Assembly (NCBI GenBank): GCA_034509755.1
Contig: CM067555.1
Location: 7,820,142-7,884,141, forward strand
Length of the DNA stretch: 64,000 nucleotides
Direction of reading: 5' to 3'
DNA from: Anisodus tanguticus
Taxonomy: Eukaryota; Streptophyta; Magnoliopsida; Solanales; Solanaceae
In this document: one piece after another, positions 12,088-24,800 of the stretch
Numbering within the stretch: the first letter of the stretch is position 1
How the letters are laid out: each line of letters opens with the position of its first letter
Translations under genes and position numbers: made by a program
Notes under the pieces: model-generated
The model's input: only the letters and a program-made list of their open reading frames with translations
Told to the model about the DNA's origin: nothing
Databases searched by the model: none

Positions 12088-13098
12088 TTGTACCGTGTAG
12101 TTTAGGTAGTATTTAGTATCCTAGTTTAGGTAATGTTGTAATGTAATTAGTATTGTACACTTACCATAATAATTGTATTACCATAAATGTATATTTAGTA
12201 TCCAAGTAGAATAAGGTTTTAGGAGTAGAATAGGAATAGGATTCTCCTATTATGGAAATATGTAACTTGTATATATAGTCTTTCAATCAATAAAAATAAT
12301 CAAGGGATTATTTCTTTCATGGTATCAGAAGTCTAGGTCAAACAATTTTTTTCTCTCCCAAAATTCTTGTTCTTCGGCCAACAAATCCGAGAGTTTATCC
12401 TCAGTTTCTGCGTCTTCTTCCGCTCTCAAATTCTTTCTTCTAAATCCCTCAATCACATATTGTTCTATCAAAATGTCTACATCACGGAACACGTTTCATC
12501 CTGCCTTTACAGTTTCTAACATCAAGAATAACATCCCTCTTGTTCTTGAAATAGAAAACGTCCAATATACGACGTGGGCCGAACTGTTCAAAATTCACGC
12601 ACGCTCGCATCAAGTCATCCATCACATAATCCCCGCGGCTCCTGAGGATACGGAGGTGCCAAAACGCGAGGGTGATCCTAAGTTGTGGACGACTCTTGAT
12701 GCTACCGTCCTTCAGTGGATATATTCCACAATTTCTACCGACCTTTTGCAAACGATTATCGACCCTGACGCTACGTGCAGGCAACTTGGGATAGATTACG
12801 TGATATATTCCAAGAATATCAGAATTCTAGAGTTGTTACTCTTGAGCAGGATTTCTCCCACGTCAATATGAAAGATTTCCCTAACGTTTCGGCCTACTGC
12901 AAAAGATTGAAGGAATTGGCGGACCAACTCCGCAACATTGGTGCGCCGATTTCAAATGACCGTTTGGTCCTCCAAATGGTTTCAGGCCTCTCTGACTACT
13001 CCCACTTTCTTTGTTCTATCCCTTATAACAATTTCAAGTATCACGTAAGTTCAAATCGCAGATGTACTCACTGCTTCCAAAGAATGACAGCATTCTAA
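12088..13098 (+). mobile_element. 5' end of a second Copia element (LTR, primer site, gag), 3'-truncated
   Basis: An LTR-like stretch (start uncertain, about 12088) has a TATATATAG box near 12272 and ends in CA at 12319. It is followed directly by TGGTATCAGAAG (from 12320), the initiator-Met tRNA primer site of plant Copia elements. A gag of a different Copia lineage follows. After about 13098 the similarity stops: no pol, purine tract or 3' LTR is visible, so this is a truncated copy. Confidence 0.82.
12473..13098 (+). pseudogene. Copia gag fragment with one frameshift
   Basis: Starts at the ATG at 12473. It shows the plant Copia gag N-terminal pattern: TTWAELFKIH near residue 35, then HHIIP, LWTTLD and TVLQWIYSTIS. 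The frame is lost near 12781, where a second frame continues with TWDRLRDIF, SAYCKRLKELADQL and RLVLQMVSGL up to 13098. Normal gag would run on to a zinc knuckle, which is absent. Confidence 0.85.
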
Positions 13099-14557
13099 AC
13101 AGAGTTCTTCTATCCTATGAGATTCGCTTAAACAAATTCAGGAATTTAGGTACTTAGAACCTTTTTTAAGATTTATGAAGTGTTATATCGTGTTGCTCTT
13201 CTAGAGTACTTGTCTCCTTATTGTGATAGTTTGATCCTCTCCTTCTTCAAGGAGTTTTATCTTTGGAACTAATTAGTCTATCACTCTTCAGACGTGTCAT
13301 AGACTTTGGCCTCCAAAGACAACTGATTCTAATTGGAACATTTACAGCGGGAATATAATATTTATTTTTGTGTCAGCAAATGTGGCTGACAGTTGACTTG
13401 AATTATCTAACGAGGATCATACCAATGATAATTAATTACATATAATTTTTTTCCAGTTGCTAATCATATATCTTCCGAATGTTAGGAAATCGAACATAAC
13501 CCCAACCTTATTTGGGGACTCATCTTTGTGCATTGTGATGGACCAATTGAATTATGAATAATTTTATTTCTCCGGACAGTAACAAATTAATTAGCTTTTT
13601 CGGATCTCTCAATTGTAATACCAACTATATTATGACACAATTCATATGGTGAATGTCTCTTTGACAGAAAAATCATGTTATTATTGCCATGGTCAAAATC
13701 ATTATAGGCAAGACCAGTCTCTTGTTTTAGTTTTGCCTTTTATAATTTTTTTTATAAGAGTTGGCAAAATATTTTTGCCGTACCAAAGTGCGCAATTAAT
13801 GACAAATTTATACGGCCACACAATAATATTTATTCTGATCATGGACAAAAATCATTATAGGCAAGAATTATTTCTTGCTTTCACCCTTTGGTAGTTCATA
13901 TCAAATATACCAACATATTTGTAACGTACTAAAGGTACGTGATCAGATATAATTTATGCTAATATAAAATTTCTTTATTTTTCTCAAACTTCCTGTAAAG
14001 AGAGAATTGTGGTATTTATTCAATCATACATGAGTACATCTTGATCCACAATTTTAACACATCTTGCCGCATTCATTTTTAAAGTTCAAAGAATGACCGA
14101 GCATTCACGATACTTATCACAAATCACATTCTTTTTAAGGAATGGACTAATCATTGTACGTGCTTCATAAATTTTATTATAAGCTCATTGTCATGTCTTA
14201 ACATTTATTATATTTATATGAATCATCGCAACATCACTTTGAAAGGTCAAGTGCACCTTCACTTTGTATTCTTTTCTTTTGATGGAGGATTTATAAAACT
14301 TAAGGTCGCACGATAATTGCGTGCCCAATGACTTTTGTTGATAAATTCTGATTTTGGTTCTTGTAATATATGACTCAACACTTTTAACTTTCAATTAATT
14401 AAAGTGGATAAAAATTTACCCACAATGTTTTCATCCAATGTAAACACATGATATGGATAATTTTTTTTTATCTATTTTAGTAATATATATTTACATGCAC
14501 AAAGTATATATATCAAATCATGATTCACATTGCCACAATTAATTGACTTAATAAAAC
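13099..14557. other. Intergenic DNA, unidentified
   Basis: No recognisable gene. It contains a direct repeat of about 37 bp (13691..13727 and 13841..13877; shared core AATCATTATAGGCAAGA). The short ORF 13646..13894 spans both copies and has no family features. This may be old LTR or MITE debris. Confidence 0.4.
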
Positions 14558-14615
14558 AAATACAACAACCTACCCAGTGAAATTCCACAACGTGGGATCT
14601 GGGAAGGGTAAAATG
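14558..14615 (-). repeat. TS-like SINE 3' fragment
   Basis: Reads ACAACAACCTACCCAGTG, then TTCCACAACGTGGGATCTGG: the inverted 3' end of the Solanaceae TS-type SINE, which normally ends in TTG repeats. Related copies occur at 19565..19650 and 20023..20150. Confidence 0.55.
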
Positions 14616-14839
14616 AATATATACATTAATTAATTATAATAAAGCGATAATTATGTATATTCAAACGCATATCGTGCAATTATTAGTTTGATATAAATTC
14701 CTTGTACCGATAAATATTTACATATACCACTTATTTGATATAAATATGTGGTGCAATAAGCTTTTACCCACAAATTCGAGGTGTATTAATTTATGAAATA
14801 AAAAGAAATTCACTCATTTGAGTGAGGCAGAAAAGTACA

Positions 14840-15080
14840 TACTTTTTTCGTTTTAAAATAGTTATCTGGTTTTGACTTAGTATGGAGTATAAGAAAGTAA
14901 GAAAGATTTTTGAATCTTTTATTGTTAATTAAAGATATGTAGAATGTATCAAGATTTTATTTAATCTTATGGTGTTCAACAAGCCATGTGAAAGTAGGAA
15001 TAAAAGAGTTGTAAAAAAAAGAAAAAGATATTTTTTTAGACTTTTAGAAAGTATTAAAAATGAAAGTAAGGAGAGGGATA
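14840..15080. repeat. Possible Stowaway-type MITE half
   Basis: Words such as GGTTTTGACTTAG, AAAGATATGTAGAATGTATC, GCCATGTGAAAGTAGGAAT and AAGAGTTGTAAAAAAAAG resemble the body of a common nightshade MITE related to the one at 52759. The ends are not preserved. The hAT at 15108 begins just downstream. Confidence 0.35.
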
Positions 15081-15533
15081 GTTTTTTCTTTCTTCCCCAT
15101 TTTCCTCTAGAGGTGGACAATGGGCCGGGTCGAGGTGAGACGGGGCGGGCGGGATCCGGCGGGATGGGTAGGGTGGCCGGGATTGGGATCCGGAGGGACT
15201 GGCGGGTCGTGATAGGTGGGACGGAAAGAGGTCCCGTCCCGTCCCACATCCCGCCGGAAGAGGGGTCGGGATTTGGGGGGACGGGTCGGGTCGGTTTGCG
15301 GGATTTGGGGGATTTTTTACACTTAATTTTAAAAATATATATATATATATTTAAACACTTAAATAATTGAACAAGATAGTGAATAAAAACATCTAAAGGT
15401 TGTTTTCGTGCCTCTTATACTAATTTATTTAATAGAAATATGATTTTTTTTATAATACAATTTCAAAATTGCAACTTTATTTCGTAGTTCAAAAGTTGCA
15501 AATCACATCGTAAAATTGACATTAAAAAAATTA

Positions 15534-18100
15534 CATAGTCAACCATACTCTTTCTAATTCCCTCACAATCTCTTGAGAATCTTTTGTCGGAATTGGAAGT
15601 TGTTGGTCAAATTGTTCGACGTCGCTTCCTGCTCCCTCGGATAAGATTTTGTTGTAGTTATAATCGTCTTCTTCGTTGATATCTGGTTGACCACACTTTC
15701 TATGCTCCGCTCTAATCCAATCTCTGAATAAAAATGCAATCTTCAAGTTGTCTCCCGCCAATGAGTGTCTATGCTCTCCTATTTGAAACCTTCCAGCAGA
15801 AAAAATGATTTTCGAAGCATTTGATGACGCTTGAATATTCAATACATCTCGAGTCATCTTTGCTAGTGTCGAAAATGTCTTCTCATTCTCCCTCCAGTAT
15901 CTCAGCAAGTCTTCACGTCCACCTTTATTGATAATTGTTTCGTACGGTACAACACCCTAAAGGCATAAACATCAAACTCACTAATTTGTGAAGAAGTTGA
16001 ACCACTATACATTCTATTTCTAAGGCTTTGAATACTTGAGGCATAAACATCATGTCTTTTATAAGGTTGCAGCGAAGTAGAAGAAGATGGTACAGAAGCC
16101 GATTGATTATTTGCACTTTGTTCTTGGTAATATATATATATATATATTTGCATTCAGTGTGTATGCTAGACGTAACTTCTTTTCTAGTTGGTTCGTGAGT
16201 TGGTTCTTTATTTGGGTCTGTTGGACTTGGGGGTGGAAGTATTTATATACTTTCATAAATCGTTTCAACAAGTGTTTTACAACCGTTTACTTTAATAGTC
16301 GGATTTAATACAGAACCAATAATATAAATAGTGAGAATAGGAAAAAAGTTTTTTTTAAATTTTATAAACATTTTTAATAAATAGAGCGTAAAATGATTTT
16401 TGCATATATTCACTAAGTAACAAAAATATTAGAGCTATATAAAATAACATAGTTGAAATAGTCGGATAATAAATACCAAAAAAATCTTTAGTAGCTAGAA
16501 AAAATTTCTCTAAAAATTCAATAAGTTCTAAAAAAAATTCTTGATCATTATCTACAAGCATATCCCTTGGATTTTGATTATGGCCGTTAAATAATAAAGT
16601 TATAAGTCTTCTATACTCGTGAGCAACAAGTAGTTGTTCATACAGAGAATTTCACATAGTCGCTATTACCCTCAAATTCAAACATGTGGGCGCAAAATGC
16701 TATCCTGTTTATTGTTATGTAGCAATAGAAGCCTGCTTATGCTGCTTCGGCGGCGCTTTTTCGCCCTCTCTTCGCTCTGGACAGGACTTCTTCTGCAATT
16801 TTTCTATAAGGTAATCCACAATTATGATAAGTTTTTTTATACTTTTTGCGTCTTTGTATTTTATTACCTTTAAAAATAAAGTTTATAGCAAATTGTACTT
16901 TATCAAAAATATTTTCAAAAAGTTTTAGGCCATTCTTTACAACTAAGTTATAAATATGACATGCACATCTTATATGAAAATTATCGGGAAAATATAGAGT
17001 TAATCGAGTTTTTAATAGGTTTACAACATAATCATTAGAAGTAACATTATCTAATATAACAATCATAATTTTATCAGTTATTCCATAATATTCACAAATT
17101 TTATGAATATTTCTTGCAATAAATAATCCAGTGTGCCTATCATCAATATATCTATATGCTAAAATACGTTTTTACATAGACCAAGTCTGATCTATCCAAT
17201 GACATGTTACAGTTAAATAATCATTATCGTGAACGTACTACGACCTATATCATAAGTGATAGTCACTTTGCCATTAAAATGATATAATGCATAATGTAAC
17301 TATTGTTGATATTCATTTACAAATTTAAAAATATTTCTTCTAACAGTTGATCTAGGAAAACCGTTAAAAACAAGATTATACATTTCTCTAATGTAATGAA
17401 TAAAATCAAGAGAGAAAGGAAATGAAAAAGGCAAACTCTCCACCGCAACTAATTTTGCTATATTTTCCCTATCTTTGTGTTTATCATATTTAGGACCTAT
17501 AATTCCCCCTGTCATCGGGTTAATTCGACCATGTTCTTGGTCGGGAATACTATGTGAACCTTGTCCCGACTCAAAAGGCATTAGCACACCCGATTTTTCA
17601 GCCAAGTATTGGTTATACCTTGCTTTGTGAGAGTTTTCTACATGTCTCATTAAACCTCTCGTCTCACCTTGACCTTTTCCAATTTTAAATTTATAAACTA
17701 CTTGACAAATTTTACATCTAGCTAGTTGATTATCAATGTTCCTATCAATAAAATCTCATGCAAGCGATTTTAATTTTCGTTGACTTGGGCCTCAACTCAT
17801 ACTAGGGGAATATGAGTCATTCTAGTTTGAGTTTCAAGCTGAGACTCAGTCTGAGCCTGAGGTAGAGGTGCACTAGTGAGTGTGTTATCTAAATTATCTT
17901 CTAATTCATTTTCTAAATTAAAGTCTGGTTCAGATGCAGAATATACTTCATGATCTAATAGTGTATTAATATTAATATTAAAAAAATCAGTTTCATCTAA
18001 ATGAGTGAAATCATCTTAATTAGGATTACTAGAAGATGCACCCTTAACCATGTTACCCTTATTACCCCTACCAGAAATAAAACGTCCAATTCGTTTCATT
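15534..18100 (-). pseudogene. hAT transposase pseudogene
   Basis: Read from about 18100 downward: an acidic N-terminus, a BED-type zinc-finger region ending in MRHVENSHK (near 17650), a middle segment with INPMTGGIIGPKYDKHKD (near 17520), the catalytic-core stretch with LDNVTSNDYVV (near 17060) and CACHIYNLVV, and the C-terminal dimerisation block VLNIQASS...GRFQIGEHRH...FRDWIRAEH (about 15850..15690). Frameshifts and stops separate these blocks, and a 124-bp insertion breaks the core at 16662..16785. It once cut and joined DNA for this family; it is not functional now. Confidence 0.88.
16662..16785. other. 124-bp G/C-richer insertion inside the hAT transposase
   Basis: The paralogous hAT at 37489 runs straight from GAAGAAGT into GTGACTAGGTGAAATTC (near 39465..39485), whereas here the two sides are separated by about 124 bp. 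The extra DNA includes CGGCGGCGCTTTTTCGCCC and has a base composition unlike the AT-rich transposase around it. No terminal repeats are visible. It may be filler DNA from break repair, possibly of organellar origin. Confidence 0.6.
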
Positions 18101-18873
18101 ATAATTATGCAAATATATAATTTAAGATAATAAAATTAAGTACAATAATTAAAATTAAGTAACAACAATAATTTAAAGAAGGAACGAAGGTACCAAACAC
18201 CGACGTAACGTCGACGTGTAATCGATGTTGAAAATTAAAACTTTGCTCGATGGATGATCCTCAAGCTAGTTGCCAACTTTACTCACAATTTTTGAACTTT
18301 GAATAAATAAGTAAATAAAATAAAATGTCTAGTAGCCAATGTAGACTTGTAGAGAAATTGTAGGAAGATTTGTGAGAAAAATAAGGTATTTATAGTTGAT
18401 AAATAGAGATTAAAGTGTAAATATATTAATTTAGGGGTTAAAAATAAATATCAAGGGGTAGAGGATTTATGGGGGGGGGGGCAAAATGATAGTTATAGAC
18501 GTTGATTTGACCGTTGTGCAACGATTGTTTTTGCAAAGAGGCAGGTCGGGGGATGGGGCGGGATCGGGACGGCGGAATGAGCCCTAGTCTCATCCAAAGT
18601 TCTAATCCCACTACTATTTTTTTAAGGGATCGGGTCGGGGCGGTAAGTGGGACGGGCCCCTATCCACTGGACAGCCTTATTTTCCTCTAATATTTCTTTC
18701 TTTGACCTTGTTAGCTTTCTCACTCATCTGACTTTTCATCTTTCCCATTTTCCTCCTCCCGATTCTTTGTGTGTCAGAAAATTTGCTTATCAACAAGAAC
18801 CCTATATATACATTGCTTTCATTAATACTGTTACTCTTATTATTATTATTCCTTTTTCAGGAGTCTTCTATTG

Positions 18874-21800
18874 ATGGAGACTTCAACCCCAAATTCATCA
18901 TCTCCAACCACTTCAAATTCAAGAACCTTTGGAGTTAATCTAACTCCTCTTCGGGTTTTCCGATACCCACTTTCTACTTTCCTTGAATACTCCGGTTTGC
19001 TCCGTACCCGACCCGATAACCCGGAATCAGAATCACTCATTCCTGATAATAGTGACGTTAGTGTTGGTAATAGTAGTAATGGGGAAGTTTCAATTAGGAT
19101 AGTCGGGTCGGGTGAGAATGATCGGGTTGATGATGGGTCGGTGATGGATGGTGGTGGTGGGGAAAGGGAGGAGAGTGGTTCGAGTGTGGAGGGGTCTACG
19201 GTAGGAGGTGATGGGAATAATAATAGGGATTCATCATATCAAAGGTATGATATACATCAGGTTGCAAGGTGGATTGAGCAGTTTCTTCCATTTACTTTGC
19301 TCCTCTTGGTTGTTTTCATCCGCCAGCACTTGCAAGGTATACCCTTTTTCTTCTTTTAAATTTCCCCCTAATGCTATTTGGAGTTGAGCAATGTTTTATT
19401 ACTTCATAGTAAAGAATTTCTCATTATTTGGAGTAGTATTAGTTAGTACTCGCTTAGTTTCAATTTTTACTAGTACATGTTGCTTCATTTGCGTTGTTCA
19501 TCTTGCTGTTTTGTTGTCATTGTTTTACTTTCAATCCTGCTTTAATTTCACTTCTTTTGAGATGAGAGTCGATGGGAGACAAGTAAGGTCTGCGTACATC
19601 CCCTCCCCAGACCCCAATGCACTGGGCATGTTGTTGTTGTTGTTGTTGTAGTAGTAGTAGTAGTGATTAAAGAATTGAAGTTGATATTTTACTAACTGGA
19701 ACTGATAGCAACTATTGAGAAAGGACGTGATTAGCAGTAATGAGCTAAGCTAGTTAACTATGTAGCAAATGCTAAGAAGAAAACTCAAAATGAATAAGGG
19801 TGTGAATCGTGAAATAAAAGATCAAATGAAAATTGAACTCAAAAGAAGAATGCAAAGAAAATGAAAAGGAATTGAGAATTCCTGACATCTTCCAAATCTG
19901 TACAAGCAAGGTATTTGTACGTTGCAAAAGAGAACCCAAGTCATGTGGAAATGGCCACATTGTCCTAACAAACAATATGAGGATACAAAGAAATACTTGG
20001 GACTAAATATAACAGATAGAAACAACAACATATCCGGTGAAATCCCACAACGTGGGGTCTGGGAAGGATAGAGTGTACGCAGACCTTACCTCCATCTTGG
20101 TAGGTAAAGATAGAGCGGTTGTTTCGGGAGACACTCGGTTCAAGACAAAGCATAATTACAAGCAAAACAAGCAAGGCAAAGCAAAGTGAGAGAAATGGTC
20201 AGACTCAGATAGAGAATTAAAGCAGTATGGACAATATGAACATGCTGATAACAAAATTGAAATACGTCATGATAACGCATTCTAACAACAGGAAACGGTA
20301 ACTAACATAACTAAATAAGATAAACAAAGTACACTAAAGAACACATAGTAGCAGAAATCAAGTTAAGCTACAGGGGATTATAAAGTAATATTGTGCCTAT
20401 AAGTGTGATAGGCTAATCGGCCTACAGTAATAACACTACAACTATAATTTTGTAAGCGTAAGTAGGACTACGCTCGCCTACCTGCAACCCTTCTACCCTA
20501 ATCCGTGTCATCTATAAACCTCTATCTAAGGTCACGTCCTCAGTAAGTTGCACCTGCGCCATATCTCGTCTAATCACCTCTTCTCAATACTTCTTCGGTC
20601 TACTTCTACCCCTCCTGAACTCGTCCATAGCCAACGTCTCACACGCACTAGGCCATCCGTGTCTCTCCTCTACACATGCTCGAATCATGTCAACCTCGCT
20701 TCCCGCATCTTATCCTCCACCGAGGCCACTCCCACTTTATCCCGGATATCATCATTTCTAATCATATCTCTCCTTGTATGCCCACACGTCCATCTCAACA
20801 TCCTCATCTCCGAAACTTTCATCTTGTGTATGTGCGAAGTATGGAAAGACACAGATTTTTCAGTTATTGAAAAAACTATAGTTGATGGTGTAAAGAATGA
20901 ATCTTGGGACTAACTCAACCCGAAAAACTAGCTTATGAGGGGAAGATTGTCCAAGTTCATATAAGGAGACCAATTACTCATCCCACTACCGTTGTGGTAC
21001 TTCTAACACTCCCCCGACCCCCGCACGCCCAGAGCTGGTTAACTGGAGCATGGACAATATAATATGGGGTCCAACATCGGTGAACAAAGAAACAGGATGG
21101 GCCTTGGCTCTAATACCATGTAAAGAATGAATCTTGAATCTTGGGCCTAATTCAACCCCAAAAGCTAACTTATAAGGAGAGAATTGTTCAAGTACATATA
21201 AGGAGACTAATTTCTCATCCCACTACTGTTGTGGTACTTCTAACAGATGGAAACTCTATAGACATACTACACTGGAAGCTCATGTTACCATTCGTTACAT
21301 AAACTTTGGTGAATTTAGGATGATGTTGTTTGGCTAGTGAAATGAGAAGGTTAAGATTAAGGAGTGCTGCATAACTCAGTCTTTTTAGCTGATACAACAA
21401 CTACGACGACTTAATCCCAAGCAAGTTGGGATCAGCTATAAGAATCCTCAGTGTCCATATTGTTCCATTTAAGCTCGTCTCATACCAACATTACACACAA
21501 TAAAAATAAAAGTAAAAAGTACTAGGAGTTCTCTATGTCTCGTACCAGCATATAAATCTCTTAACAGGATTAAGAGACTCCCAGAAAACATAGGACCTAA
21601 AGTAAACACGCTAACATGGCTAAAACATATTCTCAACTAAAAGACTCCTAAAAAAATATAGAACCTTCTTAGCTGGTGCAATCTTGGAAAATGTGGATCG
21701 CTGAAATGATTGTTAAAGGCATTATGTTATTTTCTATGACATGCCTACTCACCTGTCTTTTTCTGCTATATGATAATTGATAACATCTTGATGAACATTC

Positions 21801-24800
21801 TCCTTGAGACGTTTGATGGCATTGTCTGTTTTTGTCGTTGGAAATCTGAAATAGTCAGTATTACATTCCCCAAGGTGATGTATACTGAAGCAAGATAAGC
21901 TTTCAATTAATCTTAAATGAAGTTTTAAGAAAAACGGGAAGGAGTATATGATTAAAGTGGATTATCTATTAATCCTTAGTTTTATTAAACGAGTACAAAA
22001 AAATTATAGAACAATTGATGACTTTTCAGCTTTGTCATGGAGACTAGTGCATTATGATGCATGTTAATGAAGTAAAGTTGCTGATAGTATAAATAACTTA
22101 GTGCCTGATAAAGATTGACGAGTACTGCATAAATGAAGCTGGCTGTCAATTGATTCTTTTAGATATGGATCACTTTCTTTATATTGGCACTTACTATTCC
22201 TATTTAATTGTTAGAAGTCTGATTCTTTACATATATCATGCGAACTTTCTTTACAGCTGAATAAATCCTCCATTTCATTTTCTAATTATTGTTTTGCAGG
22301 TTTCTTTGTCGTAATTTGGATCACGGCCTTCATGTTCAGGTCAAATGACATTCTTCGAAAGCAGACAGCTTTAAAGGTGACATTATGCTCCATTTTAAGT
22401 GTTATTTAGTGTTTCTTGCTGTGCAGCACTTTTCCTCCTTGAAGCTCGATAAAAAGATTAAAGATGACTCAGAATCTGGTCATAATGAAGTACCCACATT
22501 TGCAGGGGGAGAGAAAGATCACTGTCCTTCTTGGTTACTTTCTGGTGTTTATGCTTCATATTACTGGAATCTACTGGTGGAATCGCAAAGATGATCTTCT
22601 TTATCCATTACTGATGGTTCCTCCGAAGGTTATCCCACCTTTCTGGCATGCTATTTTCATCATCCTGGTAAATGGTATGGCTTTTGAAATGCTTTTTGGT
22701 ACTCTTTGTTATGCATGTTTTTTTATGTCACCGGCTGACTCATCTTTAGTGTCAGCGGCAGACATATCGAAGGCAGCCCGTAACAGTTATTATGCTATAC
22801 ACATTCTGGTCACCTTAAAAAGATTGCCAATATCTTGTTATTACAGGAATAAATGCACCAAAATATTAAATCAGAGTGCTTTTATGAAGCGGCAGCTTAA
22901 GCTTGGAAATTTCTTCGGGTTCTGATCATTCTAGGTTCCCTCAAATTATATTCACATGCCCTTTCTCTGTTTTCCTACTTGAGTGTTTGGGAGATAGGAA
23001 ATTTACTGCAATAATAAAAAGAAGTGAAACCCCTCAGCTTAGGGCCAAGTCCCATTGAAATGAAGGAATGTAAAAAGGAGAAGAAAGAAATCTATTTATG
23101 AAATTTTACCAGGAATTTCCCTTTTCAATCTTTACCTTGTGAAAAAAGTTATTGATGAAATCATAAAGAGATCCTAAAAGTTGCCAACGGACGAACTTTA
23201 TTTTTGCCAAACCCTACTTCAGGTGCCCCTTATGCTTTCCATGTTTGCCATGTTGAGAGTGATTTTCTCTCTATATTTTGTTCTGACATTTCCTTCCAGT
23301 ATTGACGGACGTACTCTTAGAAAAAGGGCTTAAGGTTTTATTAATAAATCTACCTATTTATCTTCATCTTTTTTGGGTACAATGCCCTAACTCTAGATCT
23401 CTAATAGAAAGGAGTATCGGTCCTCACCTTCTCCTAAATTCTTACATCCAGATACAATGGTGCGGCAGGCAGCAATGGCTTTGAAGTTGGTGCTGCTTAT
23501 GTATTACAAGAATGGCAGGGGCCACAATTTCCGCAGACAGGTATACTACGAGGCCGATGTTTTATCTGGTGATTTATTGATTGCCTCTAAAAGTTTTTAG
23601 CAAAGAACACTGAATTTGATTGGTCTGTTAGGGCCAATTGCTGACTCTGGTGGAGTATATGTTGCTCCTATACCGTGCGGTAGTACCAACTCCTGTCTGG
23701 TATAGGTTCTTTCTCAACAAAGATTATGGAAGCCTTTTTTCATCACTGATAACTGGATTGTACTTGACGTTTAAGCTTACATCAGTTGTTGAGAAGGTAA
23801 GGTCTCTCTGGAGCTAATTTCTCTTGTGCCCCCCACCCTCTGCACCCGCACGATCTTTTTATACAACTTTGATCTGGTTAGCTCTACAGCACACTTAGTT
23901 TCTCGTCTGCAGGTTCGGTCATTCTTTACTGCTTTGAAGGCACTGTCGATTAAGGATATCCATTACGGGTCACATGCCACACCTGAACAGGTATCATTTT
24001 GTGATTGGCTTGCAAAGTTTATGGTCTATTTTACAGTTAGAAACAGTTACATTTATGATAAATCACTGCACTAAAATTAAAACATATACTTGTATGAGGT
24101 GGGAGAGAAATTCATTATCCTCTTCATGGAGAGTGAGGGTAATGTGCTGAGATTATTATCTCCTTGTTTTTCTTTGGTCTGATAATAAATTTCAGTGTCA
24201 CTTCCTTGTAGCAACTTTATCCTGTACAGATTGACTGTATCTTTTTGGTAAGCTCAGGAGTTGAGTTGCCAACATTAATCAGTTGTGTCCTATGAGGCTA
24301 TAACCTCTTTGTTTTTTGCGCTCTTTGTTTCGTTTCCTATCTTTACACTACTCACCCATTGTTTTCCTAATTGATAATGTTGGTTCAACCTCTAAATGAC
24401 TGTTGACTCAGTTTTTTATACAGACATGTAGTAAACACCAAAGATCTGGACCCCCTCTAGTTTTTAACCTATCTCATGTAAAGACAATTTACATTCATAC
24501 AACTGTACCCTTTGCTTGGTTTCTAGGTCAAGGCAGTGGAAAGTATGATTGGAACTACCAAATGCAATAGTTTCTGAGCAGAAGTTTGGGTGTTTCGTGG
24601 CACCCAAGGGTGTCACCGAGTGGTCATGAAGTGTATTAAGAACCATGAGGCCTCATGTTCAAATCACAGCAGAGGCAAAAAAACTTGGTGATTTCTTCCC
24701 ACCTGTCCAAGCCTTGGTGGACCGGGTTACTCGTTACCTGTGCTGGTGGTAGGTGGTAGGTACCCCTTGGAATTAGTTGAGGTGCGCAAGCTGTGCGGGA

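Larger units (their letters stand above)
15108..18679 (-). mobile_element. hAT DNA transposon, 3.57 kb, degenerate autonomous type
   Basis: Flanked by a perfect 8-bp target duplication TTTTCCTC (15100..15107 and 18680..18687). The transposase-upstream end, read inward from 18679, is TAAGGCTGTCCAGTGG; the other end is TAGAGGTGGACAATGG. Both 150-bp arms are full of GGGACGGG/GGCGGG words. The transposase reads on the minus strand with many breaks. The element corresponds end for end to the plus-strand hAT at 37489..40988. A G11 tract (18471..18481) lies where the other copy has a C25 tract. Confidence 0.92.

Noticed and set aside
12320..12340. Possible tRNA-like signal TGGTATCAGA
   Set aside because: It is the complement of a tRNA 3' end used as a Copia primer site, not a tRNA gene.
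16634..16873. Plus-strand frame with Leu/Arg-rich protein
   Set aside because: Spans the 124-bp insert and antisense transposase sequence; chance frame.
20480..20913. Plus-strand frame with Ser/His-rich protein
   Set aside because: Antisense of an RTE LINE 3' end that reads clearly on the minus strand.
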